Positions 26,936 through 35,253 of a stretch of 64,000 nucleotides of DNA are shown in pieces. The notes below the pieces were generated by a model that saw only the letters and a list, made by a program, of their open reading frames with translations, searched no databases and was not told the DNA's origin. Within the stretch, counting starts at the first letter, position 1. Each line of letters starts with the position of its first letter. Position numbers and translations under genes: made by a program. Source of the stretch: Xanthocytophaga flava (GTDB taxonomy: Bacteria > Bacteroidota > Bacteroidia > Cytophagales > 172606-1); contig JASJOS010000010.1 of assembly GCA_030068525.1 (NCBI GenBank), forward strand, positions 248,001 to 312,000, read 5' to 3'.

Positions 26936-28285
26936 CTATGATTCGGCTTTTATCGTACCAAGATATTCTTGTTTCGCTTCTTCCAGTAAGACAAAGATTT
27001 CTTTACGTTCAGTAAGTAAATGAGTAATCTGTGTTTTGCGTTTCTGAGATAGCCTCCGGAATGACCAGCTTTCATAGGAATCCTCAGCCAATAACCAGTA
27101 ATACCAGCAGATAAATCCACTGACAGGTAAGCTCAGAGCGAAAAGGATAGTTGGCCAGAGTAAAGGTATCCTCTGATAGAAATAATATATTTCAGCTATA
27201 TAAAATCCAGTGAATGTAATTATTCCGGTAATCATCATCAGCGGTGCCCTATAAGTTACGTCCTTTGAGATCCATCCTGCAATCTTGGATGGTAGAATAT
27301 AAGGTAGATAATTGAATATCAGTCCATACAAATAGATTGGAAAGCCCAGCACCAGAAATATTCCCCGTGTAAGCCGGTGTACAAGTTGGTTTTCCCGGGT
27401 TATCGTTTCTTCATCCAGACTCAGCTTGTTAAGCAGATTGACATACTCCTGAATTTTTTGCCGGATCGCTAAAAAGCGTTGAGGCTGATTGGTTTCATAA
27501 TAAGTCACAGCTTCCGCAATCCCTTTTGTAATCAGAAAATTCTCCTTGGATGGATCATCAGAAATTTCCAGTTCATCAATTAATCGGTTCTTATATAACT
27601 TTTCAATATTATGTACCAGCAGGTCATGTTCTTCATTGCTGGTAGTAATAGTATGGTGTTCAAGTCGCTGGCGAAGATCCTCTGTTAAGGCATCCACTGT
27701 AGCAAACTCATCTTGCTGATAGTGTTCTTTATAGGATTGTACATCGATAGGAGTAGCAAAGTGTACAAAAACTTCGCTTTGAAAATGTTTGGGATCAGTA
27801 TAGGTCAATCCTACTGGCAGAATCTTTACACCCAGTTCAAAATTGGCAGAAGCCTCAGCGCCTAATGCAATGCGGGCTGTGCCTGTTTTGAGAGGGCGTA
27901 GACGGCGTTCGTGCTCGCTGGTTCCTTCCGGAAATATTAACAGTGTGCCTTTCTTACGTAAAAATTCGAAACACTTGGAGAAGGTAGCACTGTTGTTTAC
28001 TTTTTCACCTGCTCCTACATCCTTTTTTCGGTATATGGGAATCATATGGAGTTTCTTTAAAAACCACGCAACTACAGGATTTTTAAAAATAGAGCCGTTA
28101 GCTAAGAAATAAATGTCCTGTTTGAGGTATACAGCAATCAGGATAGGGTCCATGAATGTATTGGGATGATTGGCTGCAACCAGCAAAGGTCCATTCACAG
28201 GAATTTCAGTAAGCCCCTGAACATGAATCTTACGAAAAAAGACTCTAAGGGCAAGGCGGGCGATGAGTTTGAGTAGGAAGTACAC
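26936..28285 (-). CDS. PlsC-like glycerolipid acyltransferase
   Basis: This 449-residue membrane acyltransferase transfers fatty acyl groups to glycerol-3-phosphate or lysophosphatidate. The catalytic motif is NHPNTFMDP, with His and Asp separated by five residues rather than the four of bacterial PlsC, which is the arrangement of the eukaryotic Gat1/Gat2 group. Motif III is FPEGTSEHERRLRPLKTG. The N-terminal ~200 residues hold the acyltransferase domain and the C-terminal third holds three or four membrane helices, making it much longer than PlsC (~245 aa). The start is GTG, immediately before a hydrophobic segment. It lies downstream of ppa on the same strand, with 150 bases containing a hairpin between them. 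Confidence 0.85.
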   Translation of the reverse strand: MYFLLKLIARLALRVFFRKIHVQGLTEIPVNGPLLVAANHPNTFMDPILIAVYLKQDIYFLANGSIFKNPVVAWFLKKLHMIPIYRKKDVGAGEKVNNSATFSKCFEFLRKKGTLLIFPEGTSEHERRLRPLKTGTARIALGAEASANFELGVKILPVGLTYTDPKHFQSEVFVHFATPIDVQSYKEHYQQDEFATVDALTEDLRQRLEHHTITTSNEEHDLLVHNIEKLYKNRLIDELEISDDPSKENFLITKGIAEAVTYYETNQPQRFLAIRQKIQEYVNLLNKLSLDEETITRENQLVHRLTRGIFLVLGFPIYLYGLIFNYLPYILPSKIAGWISKDVTYRAPLMMITGIITFTGFYIAEIYYFYQRIPLLWPTILFALSLPVSGFICWYYWLLAEDSYESWSFRRLSQKRKTQITHLLTERKEIFVLLEEAKQEYLGTIKAES

Positions 28286-28349
28286 GTGAGTAGTGAGGTT
28301 AACGGTTACTTCAAAGTATAAAAAGAGAGGTATGTTGGGTGAGAGTAGA

Positions 28350-28406
28350 ATTCACAGAAAATAAGAATGATGGGGTGAATGTGTTATATTCTTATTTCCT
28401 GTGAAT
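28350..28406 (-). terminator. 19-bp hairpin downstream of ppa
   Basis: ATTCACAGAAAATAAGAAT (28350-28368) pairs with ATTCTTATTTCCTGTGAAT (28388-28406) with one mismatch and a 19-base loop. It lies after the ppa stop and before the acyltransferase. No long T run follows, so it may act as an RNA-stabilising hairpin as well as a terminator. Confidence 0.5.
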
Positions 28407-28435
28407 CAGTTGGGATTTACAAGCTGAATACTAAA

Positions 28436-28984
28436 TTATGCAGGTTGTCCGAATGTTTCGCGATACAGAGCAATAGCATCTTCGATGATTTTATATGCCT
28501 CTTTTTTGCCCAGGAAGTGTTCTACCACAACTGCTTTATGCTCAAGTTTCTTGTAGTCTTCAAAGAAACGGCGCATTTCAACCAATGTATGTGGAGGCAA
28601 GTGGTCAATGTCATCAATATGATTAACAGACACATCATGTTGAGCTACAGCAATAATTTTATCGTCTGCTTCTCCCTGATCAATCATCCGCATTACTCCG
28701 ATTACTTTAGCTTCTACCAGACATAGAGATGGGAAATCAACTTGAGAGATAACCAGTATATCCAGAGGATCATGGTCGTCGCAATAGGTTTGTGGAATGA
28801 ATCCATAATTGGCAGGATAGTGTACTGCGGAGAATAACACACGGTCAAGAATCAACAGACCACTTTCTTTGTCCAGTTCATATTTGGCTTTGCTTCCTTT
28901 AGGGATTTCAATGATACCGTTTACAGTTACTGGCGAATTGGAGCCATAAGATACAGCATGCCAAGGATTCGATTGGTTACTCAT
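28436..28984 (-). CDS. ppa: Family I inorganic pyrophosphatase
   Basis: This 182-residue soluble enzyme hydrolyses pyrophosphate to phosphate in the cytoplasm and drives biosynthetic reactions. The family I signature is [10 protein letters not shown], which carries the Mg-binding Asp residues, together with [32 protein letters not shown] and the C-terminal segment HFLGKKEA. Length is normal for bacterial Ppa (about 175-220). The start is ATG at 28984. It is probably expressed on its own. Confidence 0.93.
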   Translation of the reverse strand: MSNQSNPWHAVSYGSNSPVTVNGIIEIPKGSKAKYELDKESGLLILDRVLFSAVHYPANYGFIPQTYCDDHDPLDILVISQVDFPSLCLVEAKVIGVMRMIDQGEADDKIIAVAQHDVSVNHIDDIDHLPPHTLVEMRRFFEDYKKLEHKAVVVEHFLGKKEAYKIIEDAIALYRETFGQPA

Positions 28985-29191
28985 GTTTTGATGGTTAATG
29001 TGGAATTGTGAAATTTCTGATTGTTATTGATAGCAAAAAGCCTGAAATGGTAAACAGCCTCCCGATATACACATTTGCTAATGCTCTCGTTTATAGCTAG
29101 TCCTTTGCAAAAATATTTTTTAGATACCGTTTTGCATTTCAGGCTGCAAATATCTCTTGTTTCTATGGTATCTGCAAAGTAGTTTCATCTT

Positions 29192-30544
29192 TTAATTACT
29201 TGCTACCGCATCACTTACCCGACGAGGCAGTCGTGCAAACACAAGAAATATACCTCCAGCTATAAAGAATATTCCCATACTCAATGCGCTAAGACGTACA
29301 TTATGACTGATTTCCAGTACACGTCCATACGTAAAGGTACCAATAACAATCGCTAGCTTTTCTGTAACATCGTACAAACTAAAGTATGATGCGGTGTCTG
29401 TTGTAGTTTGAGGGATCAATTGAGCATAGGTACTTCGTGATACCGATTGGATTGCTCCCATCACAATTCCTACGAAACCTGCCAGAATATAAAACTCTGT
29501 TTTGGTTGTGATAAAATAAGCTGCTACACAAATGCCTATCCATAGTATAATGGCAATTAGTATAGCGGTTGTATTACTTATTTTCATTGCAATTCGTGAA
29601 AAGGCAATAGCTCCAGGGATAGCCACTAATTGCAGGATCAAAACAATCGCAATCATTTCTGTACCTTCCATACCTATCGTCCTTTCTCCAAAAAAGGGGG
29701 CCATCAGCATAATGCTTTGTACTCCCATAGACAAGAAAAAGAATCCCAACAGATAACGAAATGTATGTTGTGAGGCTCTTACTTTGGCAAATACTTTTTT
29801 TAACTCATTGAATCCTTTCGTTAATAGCCCCGTAGTCATAGAATGATTGGTAGGAATATCTTTCAGATAATAGAATGCAATTTGTGAAAATCCAATCCAC
29901 CAGATACCTACAGTCAGAAAAGATGTTCGGGTTGCAATACCCTCAGTGGCTAAGCCGAATTTATCATGAAAAAATATCATGACTAAATTAAGTACTAACA
30001 GTACAACACTGCCAATGTATCCCATAGAATAACCACGAGCTGAAACTTTGTCCATCCTATCAGGTGTGGCAATCTGAGGCAAAAAACCATTATAAAATAC
30101 AAGAGAGCCTGCATATCCTATACTGGCCAGAAAGGCACACAAAATGCCATACTCAATATTAAGTCCTTTAAAGAAGAAAAGTCCCAGACAGGCTATTGAT
30201 CCCAGATAGGTGAAAAACTGCATAAAGCTCTTTTTCTTTCCACTATAATCTGCTATACCTGATAGAATAGGCGCCAGAAAAACAATTACCAGAAAGGATG
30301 CTGAGATAGCATAAGAGTATAACACCTGGCTGTCAAATGTCAAGCCCAGAAAATCAATCATAGTCTCTCCATTTGCATTTTTCCCAAAACCATCTGGAGG
30401 TGCTGCTGAAGTAACACTATTATAGTAAATAGGAAAGATGGCTGAAGTAACAGTCAGGTTGTAGACTGAGTTGGCCCAGTCATAACTACACCAGGCGTTG
30501 AGCACTTTGGGATTGTTTTTTTCCGGCAGTTGGATTGTTTTCAT
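29192..30544 (-). CDS. UMF1/Atg22-like MFS transporter
   Basis: This 450-residue major facilitator protein has about twelve membrane helices and the family start VLNAWCSYDWANSVYNLTVTS (split at the WANS core), typical of the UMF1 group related to yeast vacuolar effluxer Atg22. Conserved SRSTYAQLIP and SLYDVTEKLA segments lie in the C-terminal half. The yeast proteins export amino acids from vacuoles; bacterial substrates are not established. The start is ATG at 30544. The 5' leader contains a bulged hairpin (30601-30636). The gene is 127 bases downstream of the YiaA/B-like gene on the same strand. Confidence 0.88.
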   Translation of the reverse strand: MKTIQLPEKNNPKVLNAWCSYDWANSVYNLTVTSAIFPIYYNSVTSAAPPDGFGKNANGETMIDFLGLTFDSQVLYSYAISASFLVIVFLAPILSGIADYSGKKKSFMQFFTYLGSIACLGLFFFKGLNIEYGILCAFLASIGYAGSLVFYNGFLPQIATPDRMDKVSARGYSMGYIGSVVLLVLNLVMIFFHDKFGLATEGIATRTSFLTVGIWWIGFSQIAFYYLKDIPTNHSMTTGLLTKGFNELKKVFAKVRASQHTFRYLLGFFFLSMGVQSIMLMAPFFGERTIGMEGTEMIAIVLILQLVAIPGAIAFSRIAMKISNTTAILIAIILWIGICVAAYFITTKTEFYILAGFVGIVMGAIQSVSRSTYAQLIPQTTTDTASYFSLYDVTEKLAIVIGTFTYGRVLEISHNVRLSALSMGIFFIAGGIFLVFARLPRRVSDAVASN

Positions 30545-30600
30545 ATCAGGATAGTTTAACTCCTTGCTTCTGTCTTGCTTGTCAAAGATGTATTTCCTGG

Positions 30601-30636
30601 GTCAGAAGAGTTCCTCCATTTGCGGAGGAACCTGAC
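30601..30636 (-). promoter_or_regulatory. Bulged hairpin in the leader of the UMF1 transporter gene
   Basis: GTTCCTCC (30610-30617) pairs perfectly with GGAGGAAC (30624-30631) over a six-base loop, and GTCAG (30601-30605) with CTGAC (30632-30636) extends it past a four-base bulge. No T run follows in either direction, so it does not look like a plain terminator. Confidence 0.45.
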
Positions 30637-30671
30637 ACTAAGATATACAAGGCTGATAAGAAGCATCTTTT

Positions 30672-30920
30672 TCAGGAATTCTCATACTTTTTGCCCTCTA
30701 TTTTTTCCGATTCGAAGTCATCTCGGATCGTTTTAGCAAGCGTAAAGCAAGAACCAACGGTAAATATAATACCCATAACCAAATATCCTTTGATCCATAT
30801 CTCTACCGGCAGATGATAAATACCAATTATCATCAATGAGAAAGATAAAACAAAAGATGACCATACCTGAAAACGGTACATTGGAGTGGGTTTATTAACT
30901 ACTGTGTTTTTAGATTCCAT
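30672..30920 (-). CDS. YiaA/YiaB-like two-helix inner-membrane protein
   Basis: This 82-residue protein has two membrane helices (about 20-40 and 45-64) in the pattern of the YiaA/YiaB domain: QVWSSFVLSFSLMIIGIYHLP, then WIKGYLVMGIIFTVGSCFTLAKTIRDDFES (each shortened here by spacing). The KGYLVMG and TLAKTIRDD segments are characteristic. The function of the family is unknown. The start is ATG at 30920. It points in the same direction as the UMF1 gene and may be the first gene of that unit. Confidence 0.8.
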   Translation of the reverse strand: MESKNTVVNKPTPMYRFQVWSSFVLSFSLMIIGIYHLPVEIWIKGYLVMGIIFTVGSCFTLAKTIRDDFESEKIEGKKYENS

Positions 30921-31110
30921 TTTGTGTGTGTTTTTAGTTAACGATTCAAAGATATACTGTGTGGATACCCTAAATCAAACGGAATTCTCTGTAAAAAGGA
31001 CTTTTTAAGATTTTCTAAAATGAGTTTAAACAATTGATATACAATATATTATTGATTATAAAAAGGACTTTAAAACTATTACTTTATATTCGTGTTTTAC
31101 TTGTAATTAC

Positions 31111-32613
31111 ATGGACAATCTGGAAAGTATCATAGAGGCTATGCCTTCAGAACATCAGAAGGACTTCACGGCTTACCTGCAGCGTTTGAAATCAAAGCAA
31201 GAGCGAAAGGATATTGACTTGTTTCGATTGCTCGCAGAAAAACAAAATCTGCCAGACAAGGAGAAATCCATTCCCATGTATTTGTATGGAAAGAAACCTA
31301 ATCTGGTGGCCTATCATGCATTGCGAAAGAGATTGATGCGACAACTGGCAGATTTTATTTTGCTGAAGAGCAGAGAGTTTGATTTATCTGCAACTGCTTC
31401 AGTGTCTGAGTTACTGGCTTTGGCAAGATATCTGTTTGATCGGGGAGTAGAAAAAACGGCCTGGCATATGCTTCGTAAAGCTGAAAAGATAGCTATACGA
31501 AATGATCACTTTGATTTATTAAATACTCTCTACCATTTTCAACTTGAAAAATCTGATAGTGAATTTGCCGATCCATTGGAATCCATTATAGAAAAGCGTA
31601 ACCAGAATAAACCTCTCTGTGAAGAAGAAGAACGGGCTGTGATTGCACAGGCTTTGATTACCAAACAGTTGAGCCAGGCTCGGCAAACTGGGGCAGTCCC
31701 TGACTTTGAATCTGTTATATCAACTATTCTGGCACAGTATCAATTGACAACTGTTATAAGCAAACGTCCGGCAATGTTGTATAAACTGGTCAATATTGCC
31801 CGAAGTGTAGTCTTAGTACGGAAGGACTATTATGCATTTGAACCGTATGTTATTCAGCAGTACAAAGCAGCTACATTTGAGTTAAGACATGGATATATCC
31901 AGCTTCGGATGTTGTATATGATTGCGCAGACATTGTATCGTAATCGGAAATTTGATGAGTCTACACTATATCTGACACAATTGTATGCTTTGTTACAGGA
32001 TTCTCAGAAAAGTTATTGGGGACAATTTTATCCGAAGTATGTAATGTTACTGGCAGCCAATTATATGTATGACACCAAACGAGATGCTGCTATAGTATTG
32101 CTTGAGGAGTTGCTGAAGAAACAGAGTAAATTGCTATCTGTTAAGGATCAGTTGAATGCACAGATCAACCTGGCCTTTTACTATTTTCAACAAGAGGAGT
32201 ATGGTAAAGCAAGTCGCCTGCTGCTGACTATTCCTCACTCAGATCAGTGGTGTCAGAAGAAAATGGGAATGGAATGGGTATTAAGGAAGAATCTGAGTGA
32301 ATTGATTATCCAGTATGAGTTTGGAAATATAGATCTGGTCGTAAATAAAATCCGGTCTATAGAGACTACGTTTGAGGCGCTTCTTAAGCGTTCGCGTAAT
32401 ATCCGGATGTATATGCAATTTGTGAAAGAGCTGGTAGAGCATCCGGAAACTTTTACGGATGATGTATTCCATCAGAAAGTAGAGTCTGCTTTTGTATTCT
32501 TACCTGTAGAGCAGGAAGATTTGCAGGCTATGCACTTTTATGCATGGCTAAAAGCTAAATGGTTAAAACGTAAATACTATGAAGTGTTGCTTGAGTTGGT
32601 TCAAAGTTCTTGA
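31111..32613 (+). CDS. Hypothetical alpha-helical protein, TPR-like
   Basis: This 500-residue protein is not assigned to a named family. It is almost wholly helical, has no signal peptide or membrane helix, and shows repeated helix pairs that resemble degenerate tetratricopeptide repeats (FDRGVEKTAWHMLRKAEKIA about 110-130; RKFDESTLYLTQLYALL about 275-291; YYFQQEEYGKASRLLLTIP about 352-370). It is probably a cytoplasmic scaffold. The gene has 12-base direct repeats upstream (30993-31004 and 31060-31071) and overlaps the convergent yigZ-like gene by 13 bases at its 3' end. The ATG at 31111 is the first in frame. Confidence 0.75.
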   Translation: MDNLESIIEAMPSEHQKDFTAYLQRLKSKQERKDIDLFRLLAEKQNLPDKEKSIPMYLYGKKPNLVAYHALRKRLMRQLADFILLKSREFDLSATASVSELLALARYLFDRGVEKTAWHMLRKAEKIAIRNDHFDLLNTLYHFQLEKSDSEFADPLESIIEKRNQNKPLCEEEERAVIAQALITKQLSQARQTGAVPDFESVISTILAQYQLTTVISKRPAMLYKLVNIARSVVLVRKDYYAFEPYVIQQYKAATFELRHGYIQLRMLYMIAQTLYRNRKFDESTLYLTQLYALLQDSQKSYWGQFYPKYVMLLAANYMYDTKRDAAIVLLEELLKKQSKLLSVKDQLNAQINLAFYYFQQEEYGKASRLLLTIPHSDQWCQKKMGMEWVLRKNLSELIIQYEFGNIDLVVNKIRSIETTFEALLKRSRNIRMYMQFVKELVEHPETFTDDVFHQKVESAFVFLPVEQEDLQAMHFYAWLKAKWLKRKYYEVLLELVQSS

Positions 32614-33200
32614 AGAACTTCTATCTGTTGGAAGGTAAATTTACCCAGTAACTCTGTGTAATGATTTTTGCGAACAGCTGCTGTAAGGTTGCAAACTAGT
32701 TGAAAGTCTTGTGAAAGAATCTCTGCATCATAGTCTTTCAGAAGCTTCATTACTTGATTCATCTGTTCATAGGTAAACTGTATGGAAAAAGGCATCATCA
32801 CAATCTTTTCTATAATCTGTGCAGTCTCCAGTGCCTCAGAAGCTGAGGTACGATACGCCTGGATCAGACCACTAACTCCCAGCTTTATTCCACCAAAATA
32901 ACGCACTACTACCACCAGTACATCTGTCAGATTGCGGGAACGGATTTGACCCAGAATTGGGTCGCCGGCTGAGTGATTGGGTTCTCCATCATCATTTGCT
33001 CTGTACTTGGTTTTGTCAGCACCCAGAATATAGGCATAACAATGATGTCGGGCATCAAAGTATGTTTTACGAAGTTGGGTGAGATGATCTTTAACCTCAT
33101 CTTCTGTGCGAGCCGGATACGCAAATGCCAGAAACTTGCTTCCTTTTTCTTTGTATAATCCTTCCGATGGTGCAGCAATGGTAAGATAGGTATCTGACAT
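32601..33200 (-). CDS. YigZ/IMPACT family protein
   Basis: This 199-residue protein has the IMPACT/YigZ N-terminal domain with the signature DDGEPNHSAGDPILGQI and VVVVRYFGGIKLGVSGLIQAY, and a short C-terminal domain of the DUF1949 kind. Eukaryotic IMPACT modulates the eIF2alpha kinase GCN2; the role of bacterial YigZ is unclear, with ribosome- or nucleic-acid-related functions proposed. The start is ATG at 33200. It overlaps the convergent TPR-like gene by 13 bases and follows the TPR lipidless exported gene at 33241 by 40 bases on the same strand. Confidence 0.9.
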   Translation of the reverse strand: MSDTYLTIAAPSEGLYKEKGSKFLAFAYPARTEDEVKDHLTQLRKTYFDARHHCYAYILGADKTKYRANDDGEPNHSAGDPILGQIRSRNLTDVLVVVVRYFGGIKLGVSGLIQAYRTSASEALETAQIIEKIVMMPFSIQFTYEQMNQVMKLLKDYDAEILSQDFQLVCNLTAAVRKNHYTELLGKFTFQQIEVLQEL

Positions 33201-33240
33201 ACTATTTTTATATTCAGGTTTGGATAGTTTCCGACGAGTT

Positions 33241-34374
33241 CTAATTCTTCTTTATATAATTTTTAGCTTCTGCAATCGTGCCATCATATTCTGCCAGTTC
33301 CAGACATTTTTTGTAGTTGGCTTTCGCAATATCTTTTTTTCCTTCCGCTACAGCAATACGTGCCAGACCTGCATAGGCCATCGCAAGAAAGTCATTGTTA
33401 TAACGCACATTAAGCGCATTCATAGTAGTAGCCTTTAGATAATAGATCTTTGCCTGAGGTAGATTTTTTGTTTGTTTCTCCTGTATAATGCCATTAAAAA
33501 CTGCAACCGTACTTTGAAAAACTTTATCCTTGTTTTGTGCTAGCTGTGTTATAAAAGGCTCTGCCTCATCATATCGACCATTGGCAAGCAACATTTCTGC
33601 ATGACGCATAGCAAAAATAATATTAGCAGGATAACGGGTAATAAGTTGCTGAGTACAGGCTAACGCTTTACCGGGCTGGTATTCATGCTTAATATAGATA
33701 TGAAGCAGGAAAAAAAGCGCCTCCACTTTGGTGAAGATACCTTTCTGACTACCAATTTCCAGTTGTTTCAATCCCAATACTTTGTCACCATCTGCAAAGA
33801 AAATCATAAAAGGCTTGACAACAGGATGTGTTTCCGGATACTTCACAACATAATAGTTATATACGCCTACTGGAGAATAAAAATCGGCATATTGATTCAG
33901 CATCTTCATGCCGTCTTTCAAGTGTCCATATGTTTTGCGAGCCTCATTGACTGCGGAGGTCATTTCATCGCTTTCTGAATGGCTTAATGCTAGAAATCCA
34001 TGAGCTGCCATCGCAAAAAATACTCCTTCCGGATCTTTATCATTTTTATCAAGCAGCACTTCAGCCCGTTTAATAACTTCGTTGAGATAGGCTCTGTGGG
34101 TTGCAATCACATTTTTATTTTCTCCTATCGGAATATTCTTCCATGTTGTTTCCAGTGATTTTAACATGGGGTATACAGGATGTTGCGGATAACGCTGGCG
34201 AATTTTCTCAAAGATGGGGTTGGCTTCTGCAAACTCAAAATTGTACATTTTGTCAAGTCCTTCATGAATCCACTGCTGAACTTCATTATCCTGAAGGATC
34301 TGTGCCTGTACAGGAGATAACAGGAATGAGAATATAATTACAAAAAAATAATACTTTTGAGACAGTCTGATCAT
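33241..34374 (-). CDS. Exported TPR-repeat protein
   Basis: This 377-residue protein has a signal peptide (1-24, ending SPVQAQ) and multiple TPR-like helix pairs, for example KMYNFEFAEANPIFEKIRQRYP about 40-61 and NGRYDEAEPFITQLAQ about 262-277. An ANYKKCLELAEYDG repeat lies near the C terminus. It is likely periplasmic and may bind other proteins. The function is unknown. It is divergent from the ridA-like gene, with 60 bases between starts, and upstream of yigZ on the same strand. Confidence 0.78.
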   Translation of the reverse strand: MIRLSQKYYFFVIIFSFLLSPVQAQILQDNEVQQWIHEGLDKMYNFEFAEANPIFEKIRQRYPQHPVYPMLKSLETTWKNIPIGENKNVIATHRAYLNEVIKRAEVLLDKNDKDPEGVFFAMAAHGFLALSHSESDEMTSAVNEARKTYGHLKDGMKMLNQYADFYSPVGVYNYYVVKYPETHPVVKPFMIFFADGDKVLGLKQLEIGSQKGIFTKVEALFFLLHIYIKHEYQPGKALACTQQLITRYPANIIFAMRHAEMLLANGRYDEAEPFITQLAQNKDKVFQSTVAVFNGIIQEKQTKNLPQAKIYYLKATTMNALNVRYNNDFLAMAYAGLARIAVAEGKKDIAKANYKKCLELAEYDGTIAEAKNYIKKN

Positions 34375-34434
34375 TTCAGATGATTTTAAGCAATATAAAT
34401 TGTATTTCTATAACAAAACCCAACGTACAAACCT

Positions 34435-34881
34435 ATGAAAAAGATTCCCTTTCTGATTTTCTTTATTGTTGTTCTAGGTACATCAGCGGTATTTGCACAA
34501 AAAAAGATTGTGAAAACAGAAGAAGCTCCACTACCCGTAGGCCCATATAGCCAGGGAGTGATTGCGAATGGATTTTTCTTTGGTGCAGGACAGACAGGTG
34601 TAGATCCGAAAACCCGTAAACTGGTAGAAGGTGGCATTGAACAGGAGACAACTCAGACCCTTGAGAATATCAAGGCTGTCTTAAAGGCCGCCAATCTGGA
34701 TCTGACGAATGTAGTGAATGCTACAGTCTATCTGAAGGATATGAATGATTTTGCAAAGATGAATGCCATCTATGGCAAGTATTTCAGTACTAATCCGCCT
34801 GCCCGTACCACAATCAGTATTGTAAGCCTGCCAGGGGGAGCCAATGTAGAGATTGCCGTAGTCGCTGTGCTAAAGAAGTAA
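34435..34881 (+). CDS. Exported RidA-family protein
   Basis: This 148-residue protein of the YjgF/YER057c/UK114 (Rid) family has a signal peptide (1-21, ending AVFAQ). RidA deaminates reactive enamine/imine intermediates in the cytoplasm. Here the core motifs are kept: APLPVGPYSQGV, the substrate-carboxylate Arg in PPARTTISIV, and the Glu in ANVEIAVVAVL. A periplasmic location is unusual for the classical role, so the substrate may differ. A complex of inverted repeats follows the stop codon. Confidence 0.88.
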   Translation: MKKIPFLIFFIVVLGTSAVFAQKKIVKTEEAPLPVGPYSQGVIANGFFFGAGQTGVDPKTRKLVEGGIEQETTQTLENIKAVLKAANLDLTNVVNATVYLKDMNDFAKMNAIYGKYFSTNPPARTTISIVSLPGGANVEIAVVAVLKK

Positions 34882-34916
34882 AGAAGAAAATGAATCTCTT
34901 TGAATAGAAGGGAACT

Positions 34917-35024
34917 GGTTCGAACGTCCGTTCGGACCTATATTGAAAGCAACGTCCGTTGCGTTGAAACAAATTAAGCTTTGCTCAGGCTTTGAATTAA
35001 TCAACGCAATGGACGTATTTTCAA
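34917..35024. repeat. Two adjacent inverted repeats of unknown origin
   Basis: The first hairpin has arms GGTTCGAAC (34917-34925) and GTTCGGACC (34930-34938), nearly perfect with a four-base loop. The second has arms ACGTCCGTTGCGTTGA (34952-34967) and TCAACGCAATGGACGT (35001-35016), one mismatch, and the pairing continues outward as TTGAAA/TTTCAA to 34943 and 35024. Both share the word ACGTCCGTT. No T run makes them a simple terminator, and no gene lies in the 34882-35253 gap. They may be a non-autonomous repeat element. Confidence 0.5.
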
Positions 35025-35253
35025 AGTGGACATATATGGCAGAAGGTAGAGGTATAAAAAATGATGCACCTGCCTTACTGGCAAATAATACAATATTGAG
35101 AAAGTTATAGGACATAACCATGTAATTCTGGTATCCGCCGTGTCTGCCGAATATTATTCCCGATGAAATCTATTTTTTTAACATTCTGTTTTAAATTTGT
35201 GATTCATAAGTGAATCTACTCACTTTTACCATTGTCTCCAGATTTCTGACTAA

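Noticed and set aside
34917-34938. GGTTCGAA looked like the T-arm of a tRNA.
   Set aside because: The remaining cloverleaf arms are absent and the segment pairs with its own neighbour as a simple hairpin.
34870-35121. An 83-codon open frame on the minus strand after ridA.
   Set aside because: It runs through the inverted repeats and the ridA end, has no family resemblance, and its frame is explained by the repeats.
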